A stretch of 24,491 nucleotides of DNA from Hyphomicrobiaceae bacterium. GTDB taxonomy: Bacteria > Pseudomonadota > Alphaproteobacteria > Rhizobiales > Hyphomicrobiaceae. The stretch spans positions 1 to 24,491 of the forward strand of contig JANYHP010000172.1 of NCBI GenBank assembly GCA_025359005.1. The letters are read 5' to 3'. Position numbers and translations under genes: made by a program. A model generated the notes under the pieces. It ran no database searches, had not been told where the DNA came from, and saw only the letters and a list, made by a program, of their open reading frames with translations. Positions 7,400-13,770 of this stretch are shown one piece after another. The stretch's first letter is position 1; each line of letters opens with the position of its first letter.

Positions 7400-8032
7400 T
7401 CAGACGTGGCCCGCGGATTTCAAAATGTTATAGGCTTGGATGATTTCGCGCAACGTGTCCTCGGACCGGGTGTCGCCGCCGTTGGCATCGGGGTGGTGGA
7501 GCTTCACGAGCTCTTTAAAGCGGGCCTTGATGTCGGCCTTGTTGGCTGTTTCCGGCAGGTTCATGGTTTCAAGCGACTTGCGTTCGAGGGGACGGACGTA
7601 GCGTCGCGGCTCCTCTTTCGCACCTGCCATGCGTTTGGCGCGGTAGGCGAAAAACTCCTGGGCGGTCTTGGTGCGCGGGCTTTGGAGCTGGTCTGGGTCT
7701 GACGAGCGGGCGTTGCGGGCGGTGCCGTGATCGAGGGCCTCGGCGCCGGTTTTCCAGGTGGGCCGGTGGCCGGTTGCCGCGTCCTTCTGGAACTGGGCGA
7801 CCTGGGCGTCGGACATGCCGTCGAAATAGTTGTAGCTGGCGTTATATTGCCGCACGTGGTCGATGCAGAACATATAATAGCGGCCGTCGCCGCCGCGGGC
7901 CCTGGGCGCCTTGTGCGTGCCCGGGTGCTCGCAACCGCTCCAGTTGCAGCCCTGCGGGACGGGTTTCTTGCTGGCGGCGCCACGCCCCGAGGTGACGCGG
8001 ATGGCGTCGAAGTATTTTGATGTCGGTTTCAT
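7400..8032 (-). CDS. J-domain protein with a Cys/His N-terminal motif
   Basis: DnaJ-family co-chaperone of a type common beside cobS in alphaproteobacteria, 210 residues. The J domain is at the C-terminus, not the N-terminus: about 155-208, with the HPD tripeptide at 180-182 (LHHPDANGGD), which stimulates DnaK ATPase. The N-terminal half has a possible metal site made of Cys29, Cys34, His40, Cys56 and His59. The ATG at 8032 is the only good start. It diverges from bolA (117 bases apart) and is followed by cobS on the same strand. The client protein is unknown; its position suggests, without proof, a link to CobS or BolA. Confidence 0.9.
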   Translation of the reverse strand: MKPTSKYFDAIRVTSGRGAASKKPVPQGCNWSGCEHPGTHKAPRARGGDGRYYMFCIDHVRQYNASYNYFDGMSDAQVAQFQKDAATGHRPTWKTGAEALDHGTARNARSSDPDQLQSPRTKTAQEFFAYRAKRMAGAKEEPRRYVRPLERKSLETMNLPETANKADIKARFKELVKLHHPDANGGDTRSEDTLREIIQAYNILKSAGHV

Positions 8033-8149
8033 GGGGTGAGTATCGGGTTCCAGAGCCGGTTGCGCAAGATCTTGACAGTTACGCGGTGGCGGCGCGTTGC
8101 ATCGTTACCATCGTATATCTGACTTATATTTATGCAGAGGACGTCGATC

Positions 8150-8440
8150 ATGGCCGCGCCTACTCCTGTTGAAACTGCGATCCGCGAGAAGCTGGCTCGG
8201 GCGATGCCGCTGCAGCATCTCGACGTGGTCAACGAAAGCCACCTGCACGCCGGACATCGCAGCTCGCCGGGGACCGGCGACAGCCATTTCCGTCTGAAGA
8301 TCGTTTCAGCGCAATTTGCGGGGCTCGGGCGGGTCGCGCGGCAGCGGCTGGTCAACCAGGCGCTGGCGGAGCTTATCGGCGCGCCGATCCATGCGCTCGC
8401 CATGGAGACGCTGGCGCCGGGCGAAGAGCGCCACGGTTGA
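8150..8440 (+). CDS. bolA: BolA family protein
   Basis: 96 residues, a complete single-domain BolA protein. Family features are visible: the N-terminal helix VETAIREKLARAMPLQHLDVVNES, the conserved HLHAGH segment holding the invariant His, GDSHFRLKIVSAQFAGLGRVARQRLVNQAL and the C-terminal IHALAMETLAPGE. BolA proteins pair with monothiol glutaredoxins through a shared Fe-S cluster, and some affect transcription and cell shape. An AGAGGA ribosome site eight bases before the ATG at 8150 favours it over the in-frame ATG at 8132. It is transcribed divergently from the J-domain gene. The glutaredoxin partner is not in the window. Confidence 0.93.
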   Translation: MAAPTPVETAIREKLARAMPLQHLDVVNESHLHAGHRSSPGTGDSHFRLKIVSAQFAGLGRVARQRLVNQALAELIGAPIHALAMETLAPGEERHG

Positions 8441-8504
8441 GATTTTTCCACAGTATACTGCTCTTAAATTTTTATACTTGTCAGCGCGTTGCGCCGTTGG
8501 TCCG

Positions 8505-8528
8505 GCCTATGGCACCGCGGCCATAGGC
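8505..8528. repeat. Perfect 9-bp inverted repeat between bolA and the export lipoprotein gene
   Basis: Arms GCCTATGGC (8505-8513) and GCCATAGGC (8520-8528), with a six-base ACCGCG loop. It lies 65 bases past the bolA stop and about 145 bases before the next gene. No T-run follows on the plus strand, so a standard intrinsic terminator is unlikely. An operator, or the stem of a factor-assisted terminator, fits better. Confidence 0.6.
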
Positions 8529-8672
8529 AGTGTGACCGAGAGGTTCTATACAGCCTTCAAAATCATGACACCGCGTATCGGTGCGCGCGGGGGGCTGTTA
8601 TGAAGGTATCGTGCTGCATCGGGGTCAGATATCCGATTTAGTCCTGCAGCATCTTTTGGCGTTGGGGTCTCG

Positions 8673-9974
8673 TTGCGTCGTCAGTTGGATCGTGAAGTGC
8701 GTTCTTGCGCGGCAGTTTTGCCGCGGCTGAGGATGTGCGTCTGGTCGTCGACGTCGGTGATAATCGCGACAACCGTGCTGCTGTCGGCCTGTTCCGGGCT
8801 GCAATTGCCGCAAAACAAGCCGCAGCCGCTGTTCGACAAAGAGAAGATGGCGTCGCTGGACGGGCGCAGCGTCTGGGCGTCACGGCAGGCGGTGCCGGTG
8901 GTGGCGAGTAATGGCGTATGTGCGCCGGCTGGAACCAGCGATTTCATGCTGCCGGCAGAGACGTGGGCTCGGCACGTGCCGGCGCGGCGCGAGCTGACGA
9001 TGCGGTATTCGCCGGGGGACCGGGTTAACCTGTTGGTGCCCGGCTCGCCGGAGTTCAGTGGCGATTACGCCGTCAATGCGGATGGGCGGATCATCCTGCC
9101 GTTCGCGAGCGAGGTGGAGGCGATCGGGCTCACCAACAGCGAGTTGAGCAAACGCATCGAAGCGGCCCTCATCAAGTCCAACGTCTTCAAGGCCGAGAAG
9201 TTTCTCATCAGCGTCCGGCCGGTGATGTACGCGCCAATCAACATCACGGTGGCGGGAGCGGTGTTCAATCCCGGCCGGATGACGGTCAACCATATTGCGC
9301 CTGCCGACAAGGTCGAGCGCTCGTTCACCAAGTTCGGTGACAGCCCCATGGACCGCTTCATTGCAACCGCGTTGCGGACGGCTGGCGGCATCCGTCCCGA
9401 TGCCGATCTTTCGCGCGTCACTGTCCGGCGCGGCAAGCAAACATTCGTGCTCAATTGGCAAGGCGCCCTGACCGGCGCGCCGGTGGACGACATGCCGCTC
9501 ATCGAAGGGGATCACATCCAGGTGCCGGAGGCGCCGTGCTTCCAGTCGGCGCTGGTGCGGCCGTCGCAGATCACGCCACCCGGGGTTCGCGTGTTCATGT
9601 CGAACCTGTCGCAGCCTGGCGGCAGTGGTGCTGGGTACAACAGCGCGCGCGATGTCGGCGCTGTGCCCTATGGCACACGGTTGCTCGCGGGCTTGGTTTC
9701 AGCAAGCTGCGTCGGGGGGTCGCGGGCGTCGAACGCGGCACGCTATGCCGTTCTCATCAGTCGCAATCCGAAGACACTGGAGACCGAGGTCATCCAACGC
9801 TCCATCGAGGACATGGTGCTCAGCCCGGATCGCGACACCGTCAATCCGTATCTGATGCCCGATGACGCGATCGCCTGTTACGACAGCGCCGTTACGGATG
9901 TGCGCGAAGTGGCGAGTACCATTCAATCGCTGCTGCTGCCCGGAGCGACGTGGAAGGCTGCGGGCGGCAAGTAA
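8673..9974 (+). CDS. Polysaccharide export (Wza/KpsD-type) lipoprotein
   Basis: Outer-membrane polysaccharide export family. A hydrophobic signal ends in a lipobox LLSAC with the lipidated Cys at residue 40, counted from the TTG at 8673. The export domain starts near 109 (MRYSPGDRVNLLVPG, then DGRIILPF), followed by a soluble-ligand-type region (INITVAGAVFNPGRM) and TALRTAGGIRPDADLSRVTVRRG. The start is uncertain: TTG 8673, GTG 8697 or ATG 8733. The ATG gives a signal with no positive charge before the hydrophobic run, so an earlier start is likely. No other exopolysaccharide genes lie beside it, so it may serve a locus elsewhere. The C-terminal 140 residues are not recognised. Confidence 0.85.
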   Translation: MRRQLDREVRSCAAVLPRLRMCVWSSTSVIIATTVLLSACSGLQLPQNKPQPLFDKEKMASLDGRSVWASRQAVPVVASNGVCAPAGTSDFMLPAETWARHVPARRELTMRYSPGDRVNLLVPGSPEFSGDYAVNADGRIILPFASEVEAIGLTNSELSKRIEAALIKSNVFKAEKFLISVRPVMYAPINITVAGAVFNPGRMTVNHIAPADKVERSFTKFGDSPMDRFIATALRTAGGIRPDADLSRVTVRRGKQTFVLNWQGALTGAPVDDMPLIEGDHIQVPEAPCFQSALVRPSQITPPGVRVFMSNLSQPGGSGAGYNSARDVGAVPYGTRLLAGLVSASCVGGSRASNAARYAVLISRNPKTLETEVIQRSIEDMVLSPDRDTVNPYLMPDDAIACYDSAVTDVREVASTIQSLLLPGATWKAAGGK

Positions 9975-10071
9975 CGGACTGGTTGATACGTTTTGGCGCG
10001 GCGTCAGCTGGATGCAAAATACTGCAGTCGGGCGTATCCTTGCGCGTTGGCATTGCAGGAACCATCGACAC

Positions 10072-10977
10072 GTGACCGGTTCACGGGACAAAGATCTGAA
10101 GCGCGGCAAGACCGTGGAAGACTTGCGCTATCTGGCGCAGGTCGGTGATCGGGTGCGGGCTGCGCGCGATCGCGGCGGCTTGACGCGGCGGGCGCTGTCG
10201 GAGGCCTCGGGCGTTTCAGAGCGCTATCTCGCGGATCTGGAATCGGGCGCGGGCAACGCCTCGCTGATCCTGCTGCGGCGCGTTTCGGTGGCTCTCGGAA
10301 TGCCGTTGGACGCGCTTGTGGCGGAGCGGCCAGAGTCCACCCCGGAGATGATCGCTGTGGTGGCCGCTTTGGACCGGCTATCGCCGCGGGAGCTGGTGCA
10401 GGCGCGGCATCTTATCATGCGTGCCGTTCCGGCCAGCACGCGCGGACCGAACGGGCGCATCGCGCTCATCGGCCTGCGCGGCGCGGGGAAAACGACGGTC
10501 GGGCGTGCGCTGGCGACAACGCTCGGCGTGCCATTCGTGGAACTCGATCGGGAGATCGAGCGGGCTGCGGGGATGGAACTTGCAGAGATCTTCGCGCTGC
10601 AGGGCACGGATAGCTATCGGCAGCACGAGCTGAATTGCCTCGAAGCGGTGATCGGTCAACACGAGCGGGCGGTGATTGCGACGGGCGGCGGGTTGGTGTC
10701 CGAACCGGCGGCGTACGAACTGCTTTTGGCGACGTGCCGTGTGGTGTGGCTGAAAGCGGCACCGGAAAGCCATATGGCGCGCGTGGCAGCGCAGGGTGAT
10801 CTCAGGCCGATGGCGGATAATCCCCGGGCGATGGAAGATCTGCGGGCGATCCTCGAGCGGCGGCAACCGCTTTATGCGCGTGCGCATGTGGTGGTGGAGA
10901 CGTCGGAGACGACGCCGGAGCAAGCCGTGCGCGCGGTGCTCGATGTGATCGGCGACGCCAAACCCGCGCGGCGCTGA
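10072..10977 (+). CDS. BzdR/BoxR-type regulator: HTH plus shikimate-kinase-like domain
   Basis: About 301 residues. An XRE-type helix-turn-helix occupies about 15-75 (VRAARDRGGLTRRALSEASG, then SERYLADLESGAGNASL). A shikimate-kinase-like domain follows from about 128 with Walker A GLRGAGKTT (134-142), LDREIER, the ATGGG motif and an ERRQPLY segment. This fusion is the hallmark of BzdR and BoxR, the benzoyl-CoA-responsive repressors of benzoate degradation, where the kinase-like part senses the effector. It is therefore called a regulator rather than AroK. GTG 10072 has CAGGA ten bases upstream; ATG 10012 is the alternative. No box or bzd genes are visible, so its target is unknown. gapR follows after 192 bases. 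Confidence 0.85.
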   Translation: MTGSRDKDLKRGKTVEDLRYLAQVGDRVRAARDRGGLTRRALSEASGVSERYLADLESGAGNASLILLRRVSVALGMPLDALVAERPESTPEMIAVVAALDRLSPRELVQARHLIMRAVPASTRGPNGRIALIGLRGAGKTTVGRALATTLGVPFVELDREIERAAGMELAEIFALQGTDSYRQHELNCLEAVIGQHERAVIATGGGLVSEPAAYELLLATCRVVWLKAAPESHMARVAAQGDLRPMADNPRAMEDLRAILERRQPLYARAHVVVETSETTPEQAVRAVLDVIGDAKPARR

Positions 10978-11017
10978 ACGGGCGGCGGGCTGTCAAGGCG
11001 TTCTCCACAGGGTGTGA

Positions 11018-11040
11018 GATTTCTTGGGATTTCTTGGGAT
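11018..11040. repeat. 10-bp tandem repeat upstream of gapR
   Basis: TTCTTGGGAT occurs twice back to back (11021-11040) and is preceded by GAT, continuing the unit. It lies about 130-150 bases upstream of the gapR start. A separate direct repeat TTGAGTGTGC occurs at 11103-11112 and 11138-11147, nearer the gene. Either could be regulator binding sites for gapR; nothing in the sequence shows which. Confidence 0.5.
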
Positions 11041-11169
11041 CATTCCGAGCTGCAACTTGTGGGCTCGGGGTTGTCGCTTTTAAGGTCCGGCCACGATGGG
11101 CTTTGAGTGTGCGTGCCCGCGCGTAAGGCACAGGCGCTTGAGTGTGCCCTTTGTATTCGAGGATCGCAT

Positions 11170-11493
11170 ATGTCGACATTGCAGAAGGCCGCGCAGGACC
11201 AGCTCCGCCAGTTCATCGAACAGATCGAGCGGCTGGAAGAAGAGAAGAAGGCGCTGGGATCGGATATCCGTGACAAATTCCTGGAAGCCAAGAGCACGGG
11301 CTTCGACGTCAAGGTGATGCGGCAGATCATACGGCTGCGCAAAAAATCGAAGTCGGAGCGGCAGGAAGAGGACAGCCTGTTGGAAGTCTACATGCACGCG
11401 CTCGGCATGCTGGGTGAAAGCGCGGCCGACATCGCGCTGCAACGCTTCAGCGCGGAAACCGGCGAGCCCGACATCATGGATGCGGCAGAGTGA
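11170..11493 (+). CDS. gapR: GapR, DUF2312 nucleoid-associated protein
   Basis: Alphaproteobacterial chromatin protein GapR, which in Caulobacter encloses overtwisted AT-rich DNA ahead of polymerases and stimulates topoisomerases. Of 107 residues, the N-terminal 80 carry the family block almost whole: DQLRQFIEQIERLEEEKKAL, then FDVKVMRQIIRLRKKSKSERQEED. The first half is a coiled coil and the Lys/Arg-rich segment binds DNA. The tail of about 25 residues (SAADIALQRFSAETGEPDIMD) is an extension beyond the core. The frame is open to 11107, but ATG 11170 has a GAGGA site and gives the family N-terminus. It ends in a strong terminator at 11560. Confidence 0.95.
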   Translation: MSTLQKAAQDQLRQFIEQIERLEEEKKALGSDIRDKFLEAKSTGFDVKVMRQIIRLRKKSKSERQEEDSLLEVYMHALGMLGESAADIALQRFSAETGEPDIMDAAE

Positions 11494-11556
11494 GCGGCTG
11501 ACGACGCGGGGGGCGCTCCGGCCACGGGCTATCCTTTGGAACGGGCGAATTTTTTT

Positions 11557-11586
11557 AAGCGGGCGATCCTGGGTCGCCCGTTTTTT
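11557..11586 (+). terminator. Rho-independent terminator after gapR
   Basis: Stem CGGGCGA (11560-11566) with TCGCCCG (11574-11580), seven-base loop TCCTGGG, followed directly by TTTTTT (11581-11586). The preceding AAG can extend the stem into the T-run. A second CGGGCGA at 11542-11548 could compete for the 3' arm. It lies 67 bases past the gapR stop. On the minus strand the stem is not followed by T, so it does not obviously serve soxA. Confidence 0.9.
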
Positions 11587-11601
11587 GCTGTTCCTGGCGG
11601 T

Positions 11602-12408
11602 TCAACGCCGAACTGCAGGCGACTCGAGCGGCAGGTCTTTTGAGCGCCAGGCAAGGTAGAGTTCGAGCGCGACGTAGTCGGGACTGCCGAAGGGGAGAAT
11701 CTCGGCGCGGACGCCCAGACTGCACGCACGTAGTCGCCGATGCAGAGAGCCCATGGTCTGCCATTCCAGGCGATAACCGGGCCAGCCCAGGGTTTGACCT
11801 TGGCTGATGGTGTCGCCGCGCAGCTTCTCGCCGACGTTGTCATCGTGGCATTGGGCGCAGGCAAGATTGAGTTGACCCTGCCGCGTCATGTAAAATGCGC
11901 GGCCGCGTTCGAAGTGGGCAGCAGCGGGTCCGTCGACGGTGACCTGGCGGGGCATGCCGCGCGATTGAATGGTCACGTAGGCGGTCAATGCGAGGAGCTG
12001 GGCGCTTTCGTAGGTGTAAGCGGGCGCATGCATATGCTGCTCGCGGCATTGATTGATGCGGCTTTCGAGGTTGAGCAGTTGGCCCGATTTTGGATCGAGT
12101 TTCGGATAGGTCGCGGCGATGCCCTTCATGCTCTGAGTGCCGTCGGCATGGCAGGTGGCGCAGGATTTGTTTTCAGGGCCAGCAGGCGCTGACCACAGCG
12201 TCTCGCCTTGACCGACCCACAGCATGGCAGGATTGGCGCCGTCATCGGCCTGCAGCGCCTGTGTGGCGGGCGATTGAAACACGGTGCCGTGTTTGGGACT
12301 TGCAGGCCGCGATGCAGGACGATCGGGTGATTGTGCGTTCGCGCTGAAGACCGCCGCGCCGATCATCAGGAAGGCTAGCACAGCAGCCGTGCGGCCTGAT
12401 TGGACCAT
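11602..12408 (-). CDS. soxA: Sulfur oxidation c-type cytochrome SoxA
   Basis: Periplasmic SoxA, which with SoxX oxidatively joins a sulfur substrate to the cysteine of SoxYZ. Of 268 residues, 1-25 are a Sec signal (cleavage after ANA). There are two c-heme sites, CATCH (83-87) and CAQCH (184-188), so this is the diheme type. Cys121 may be the distal ligand of the first heme. Cys229 in RRLRACSLGVRAEIL is the conserved active-site heme ligand that in known SoxA is a persulfide. The family tail SPDYVALELYLAWRSKDLPLESPAVR is intact. It is the last gene of the operon, three bases after soxZ. No soxB follows; the next gene, gapR, is convergent. Confidence 0.93.
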   Translation of the reverse strand: MVQSGRTAAVLAFLMIGAAVFSANAQSPDRPASRPASPKHGTVFQSPATQALQADDGANPAMLWVGQGETLWSAPAGPENKSCATCHADGTQSMKGIAATYPKLDPKSGQLLNLESRINQCREQHMHAPAYTYESAQLLALTAYVTIQSRGMPRQVTVDGPAAAHFERGRAFYMTRQGQLNLACAQCHDDNVGEKLRGDTISQGQTLGWPGYRLEWQTMGSLHRRLRACSLGVRAEILPFGSPDYVALELYLAWRSKDLPLESPAVRR

Positions 12409-12411
12409 GAT

Positions 12412-12744
12412 CTAAGCGACCGTAAGCGTGCGTGTCGCGACGGTCTTGACGCCGGCGAGATCGGTCCAGGTGAAGGTCAAATCACCCGTCTGGGTGGCGA
12501 TGGTTGTGAACGCGAAATAGGGATTGGCTGAAACGCCGGGGAATGTATCAGCGCTGAAGATTTCCTCACCGAGATAGCTCACCGCGAAGCGAACGATGAT
12601 ATCGCGTGGGACGACGCGGCCTTCGGAATCGCGGCGATAGCCGGTTTCCATGTCGTGCTGGACCAATGTCTTGATGGTGACGATGTCACCCCGTTGGGCA
12701 CTTGCCGGCATCGATATGCGCGTCGTGTGTGGGTTGTCGGACAT
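12412..12744 (-). CDS. soxZ: Thiosulfate oxidation carrier subunit SoxZ
   Basis: 110 residues, the usual SoxZ length. It is the scaffold half of the SoxYZ carrier that holds sulfur intermediates in the periplasm. Family features are the immunoglobulin-like fold sequence with GDIVTIKTLVQHDMETGYRRD, VPRDIIVRF, the ANPYFAFT strand and the TFTWTDLAG ending. As in other SoxZ proteins there is no signal peptide, so export would depend on the Tat signal of SoxY. The frame extends upstream, but the ATG at 12744 with an AGGAG nine bases before it gives a full SoxZ. It lies 17 bases after soxY. Confidence 0.95.
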   Translation of the reverse strand: MSDNPHTTRISMPASAQRGDIVTIKTLVQHDMETGYRRDSEGRVVPRDIIVRFAVSYLGEEIFSADTFPGVSANPYFAFTTIATQTGDLTFTWTDLAGVKTVATRTLTVA

Positions 12745-12761
12745 GGGGCGCGCTCCTGTTT

Positions 12762-13250
12762 TCAACCGCCATCGAGGCAGGCGGACAGTGTCACCAGAAC
12801 GGTGGATGTGCCCGACCAGAGCGTGCCGTCGCCCATTTCGGCCAGGGCCGTCACGGTCTGCGTGGTGGCGAGGCGGATCGTGGTCTGGACCCGCGCGCGA
12901 CCCGACCGCGGGCCGAGGTTCAGGCGAACGATGTTGGCGAGTGGGTTCTTGCTGGCGATAATGTGGATTGTTTTGACATAGTCGGTCGGCGTCATCGGAC
13001 TTGCGACGTCCACCGTCAGCGAGACGACGTTGCCGTTCTCGGCCAGCTCCGGCAGCGTCAGTGTCACCCGATCGGCCATGATCTTGCGGCCGTTGGCAAT
13101 GTTCCGGATCGCGGCGGTATCGTCGCCATCGTCGGTGTAGGCGGCGCACACGGGCAGGGCCGAGACGCCAAATGCAAAAGTCGCCGCGGTGCCGGCCATG
13201 ACTGTGCGGCGGTTCGGTAAAGGCACTCCGGACGGGTCTGCTGCAGGCAT
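12762..13250 (-). CDS. soxY: Thiosulfate oxidation carrier subunit SoxY, variant C-terminus
   Basis: 162 residues. A twin-arginine signal (NRRTVMAGTAATFAFG, about 13-28) is followed by the SoxY domain with ITLPELAENGN-like, VASPMTPTDYVK and IRLATTQTVTALAEMGDG segments. SoxY carries the covalently bound sulfur intermediate on a cysteine in a flexible C-terminal GGCGG arm. Here the protein ends VTLSACLDGG: the Cys aligns with the carrier Cys, but the preceding GG is Ser-Ala and Leu-Asp is inserted before the final Gly-Gly. The ATG at 13250 has AAGGA eight bases upstream; the longer frame to 13337 is a non-coding extension overlapping soxX. Spacing to soxX is four bases. Confidence 0.92.
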   Translation of the reverse strand: MPAADPSGVPLPNRRTVMAGTAATFAFGVSALPVCAAYTDDGDDTAAIRNIANGRKIMADRVTLTLPELAENGNVVSLTVDVASPMTPTDYVKTIHIIASKNPLANIVRLNLGPRSGRARVQTTIRLATTQTVTALAEMGDGTLWSGTSTVLVTLSACLDGG

Positions 13251-13254
13251 GGCA

Positions 13255-13770
13255 TCAATCCTTGAGCGAGGCGAGGTAGGCCACACTATCCTCAATTTCG
13301 ATGGCCGACAGGACGGTCTTGTCGCGATAGTGCGCATCGACGCGCACCAGTTGGGCGGTTCGATAGAGCGGTGGCATCAGCGTTGCCGCATTGAGGCGGC
13401 TTTGATCTACCAGGCGGAGCCTGATCTGGCTGGTCGTCAACCGCCGGCCGATGCCTGACAGGTCCGGTCCGATCGTACCCTGGAACGGCTCGGTCGCAAC
13501 CGGCAGGCGATGGCAGATCAGGCAATTGCCCTTTGCCCGATCGAGCAGGATGGCGCGACCACGAGCGGCGTCGGGCTGGGTCGTCGTGAGCGGCGCCGGG
13601 ATGGCGTCGCCCACAACGACGATATCACCGGGCGCGGTGACCGCCGGTCGCTGGGCCAGAGCGGCCTGCGGACTAACGACCAACAGAGCGACGACCGCGG
13701 CGAGGGAAATGAGCCGACGCCGGTTTGGCCACGTCTGGTTTCCTTGCTCGCCCGGCCGTCGACTGTTCAT
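13255..13770 (-). CDS. soxX: Sulfur oxidation c-type cytochrome SoxX
   Basis: Monoheme periplasmic cytochrome that forms the SoxXA complex and passes electrons from sulfur conjugation to the respiratory chain. Of 171 residues, the N-terminus carries a Sec-type signal (hydrophobic 21-38, cleavage near ALA-Q40). The heme site is CLICH (83-87), with FQGTIGPDLSGIGRR after it, and the likely sixth ligand is Met132 in LMPPLYR. The start ATG overlaps the stop of the upstream molybdenum hydroxylase gene as ATGA (13767-13770), so translation of the two is coupled. It is the first of the four sox genes. Confidence 0.93.
   Translation of the reverse strand: MNSRRPGEQGNQTWPNRRRLISLAAVVALLVVSPQAALAQRPAVTAPGDIVVVGDAIPAPLTTTQPDAARGRAILLDRAKGNCLICHRLPVATEPFQGTIGPDLSGIGRRLTTSQIRLRLVDQSRLNAATLMPPLYRTAQLVRVDAHYRDKTVLSAIEIEDSVAYLASLKD

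Noticed and set aside
8072..8130. TTGACA and TATATT near bolA as a sigma-70 promoter
   Set aside because: TTGACA has no -10 at 16-18 bases, and TATATT has no good -35 at the right spacing.
10072..10977. Plain shikimate kinase AroK
   Set aside because: The N-terminal XRE helix-turn-helix fused to the kinase-like domain is typical of BzdR/BoxR regulators, and no aroB follows.
12745..13149. Upstream extension of the SoxZ frame
   Set aside because: Out-of-frame shadow of soxY; the internal ATG at 12744 has its own ribosome site and gives a full SoxZ.
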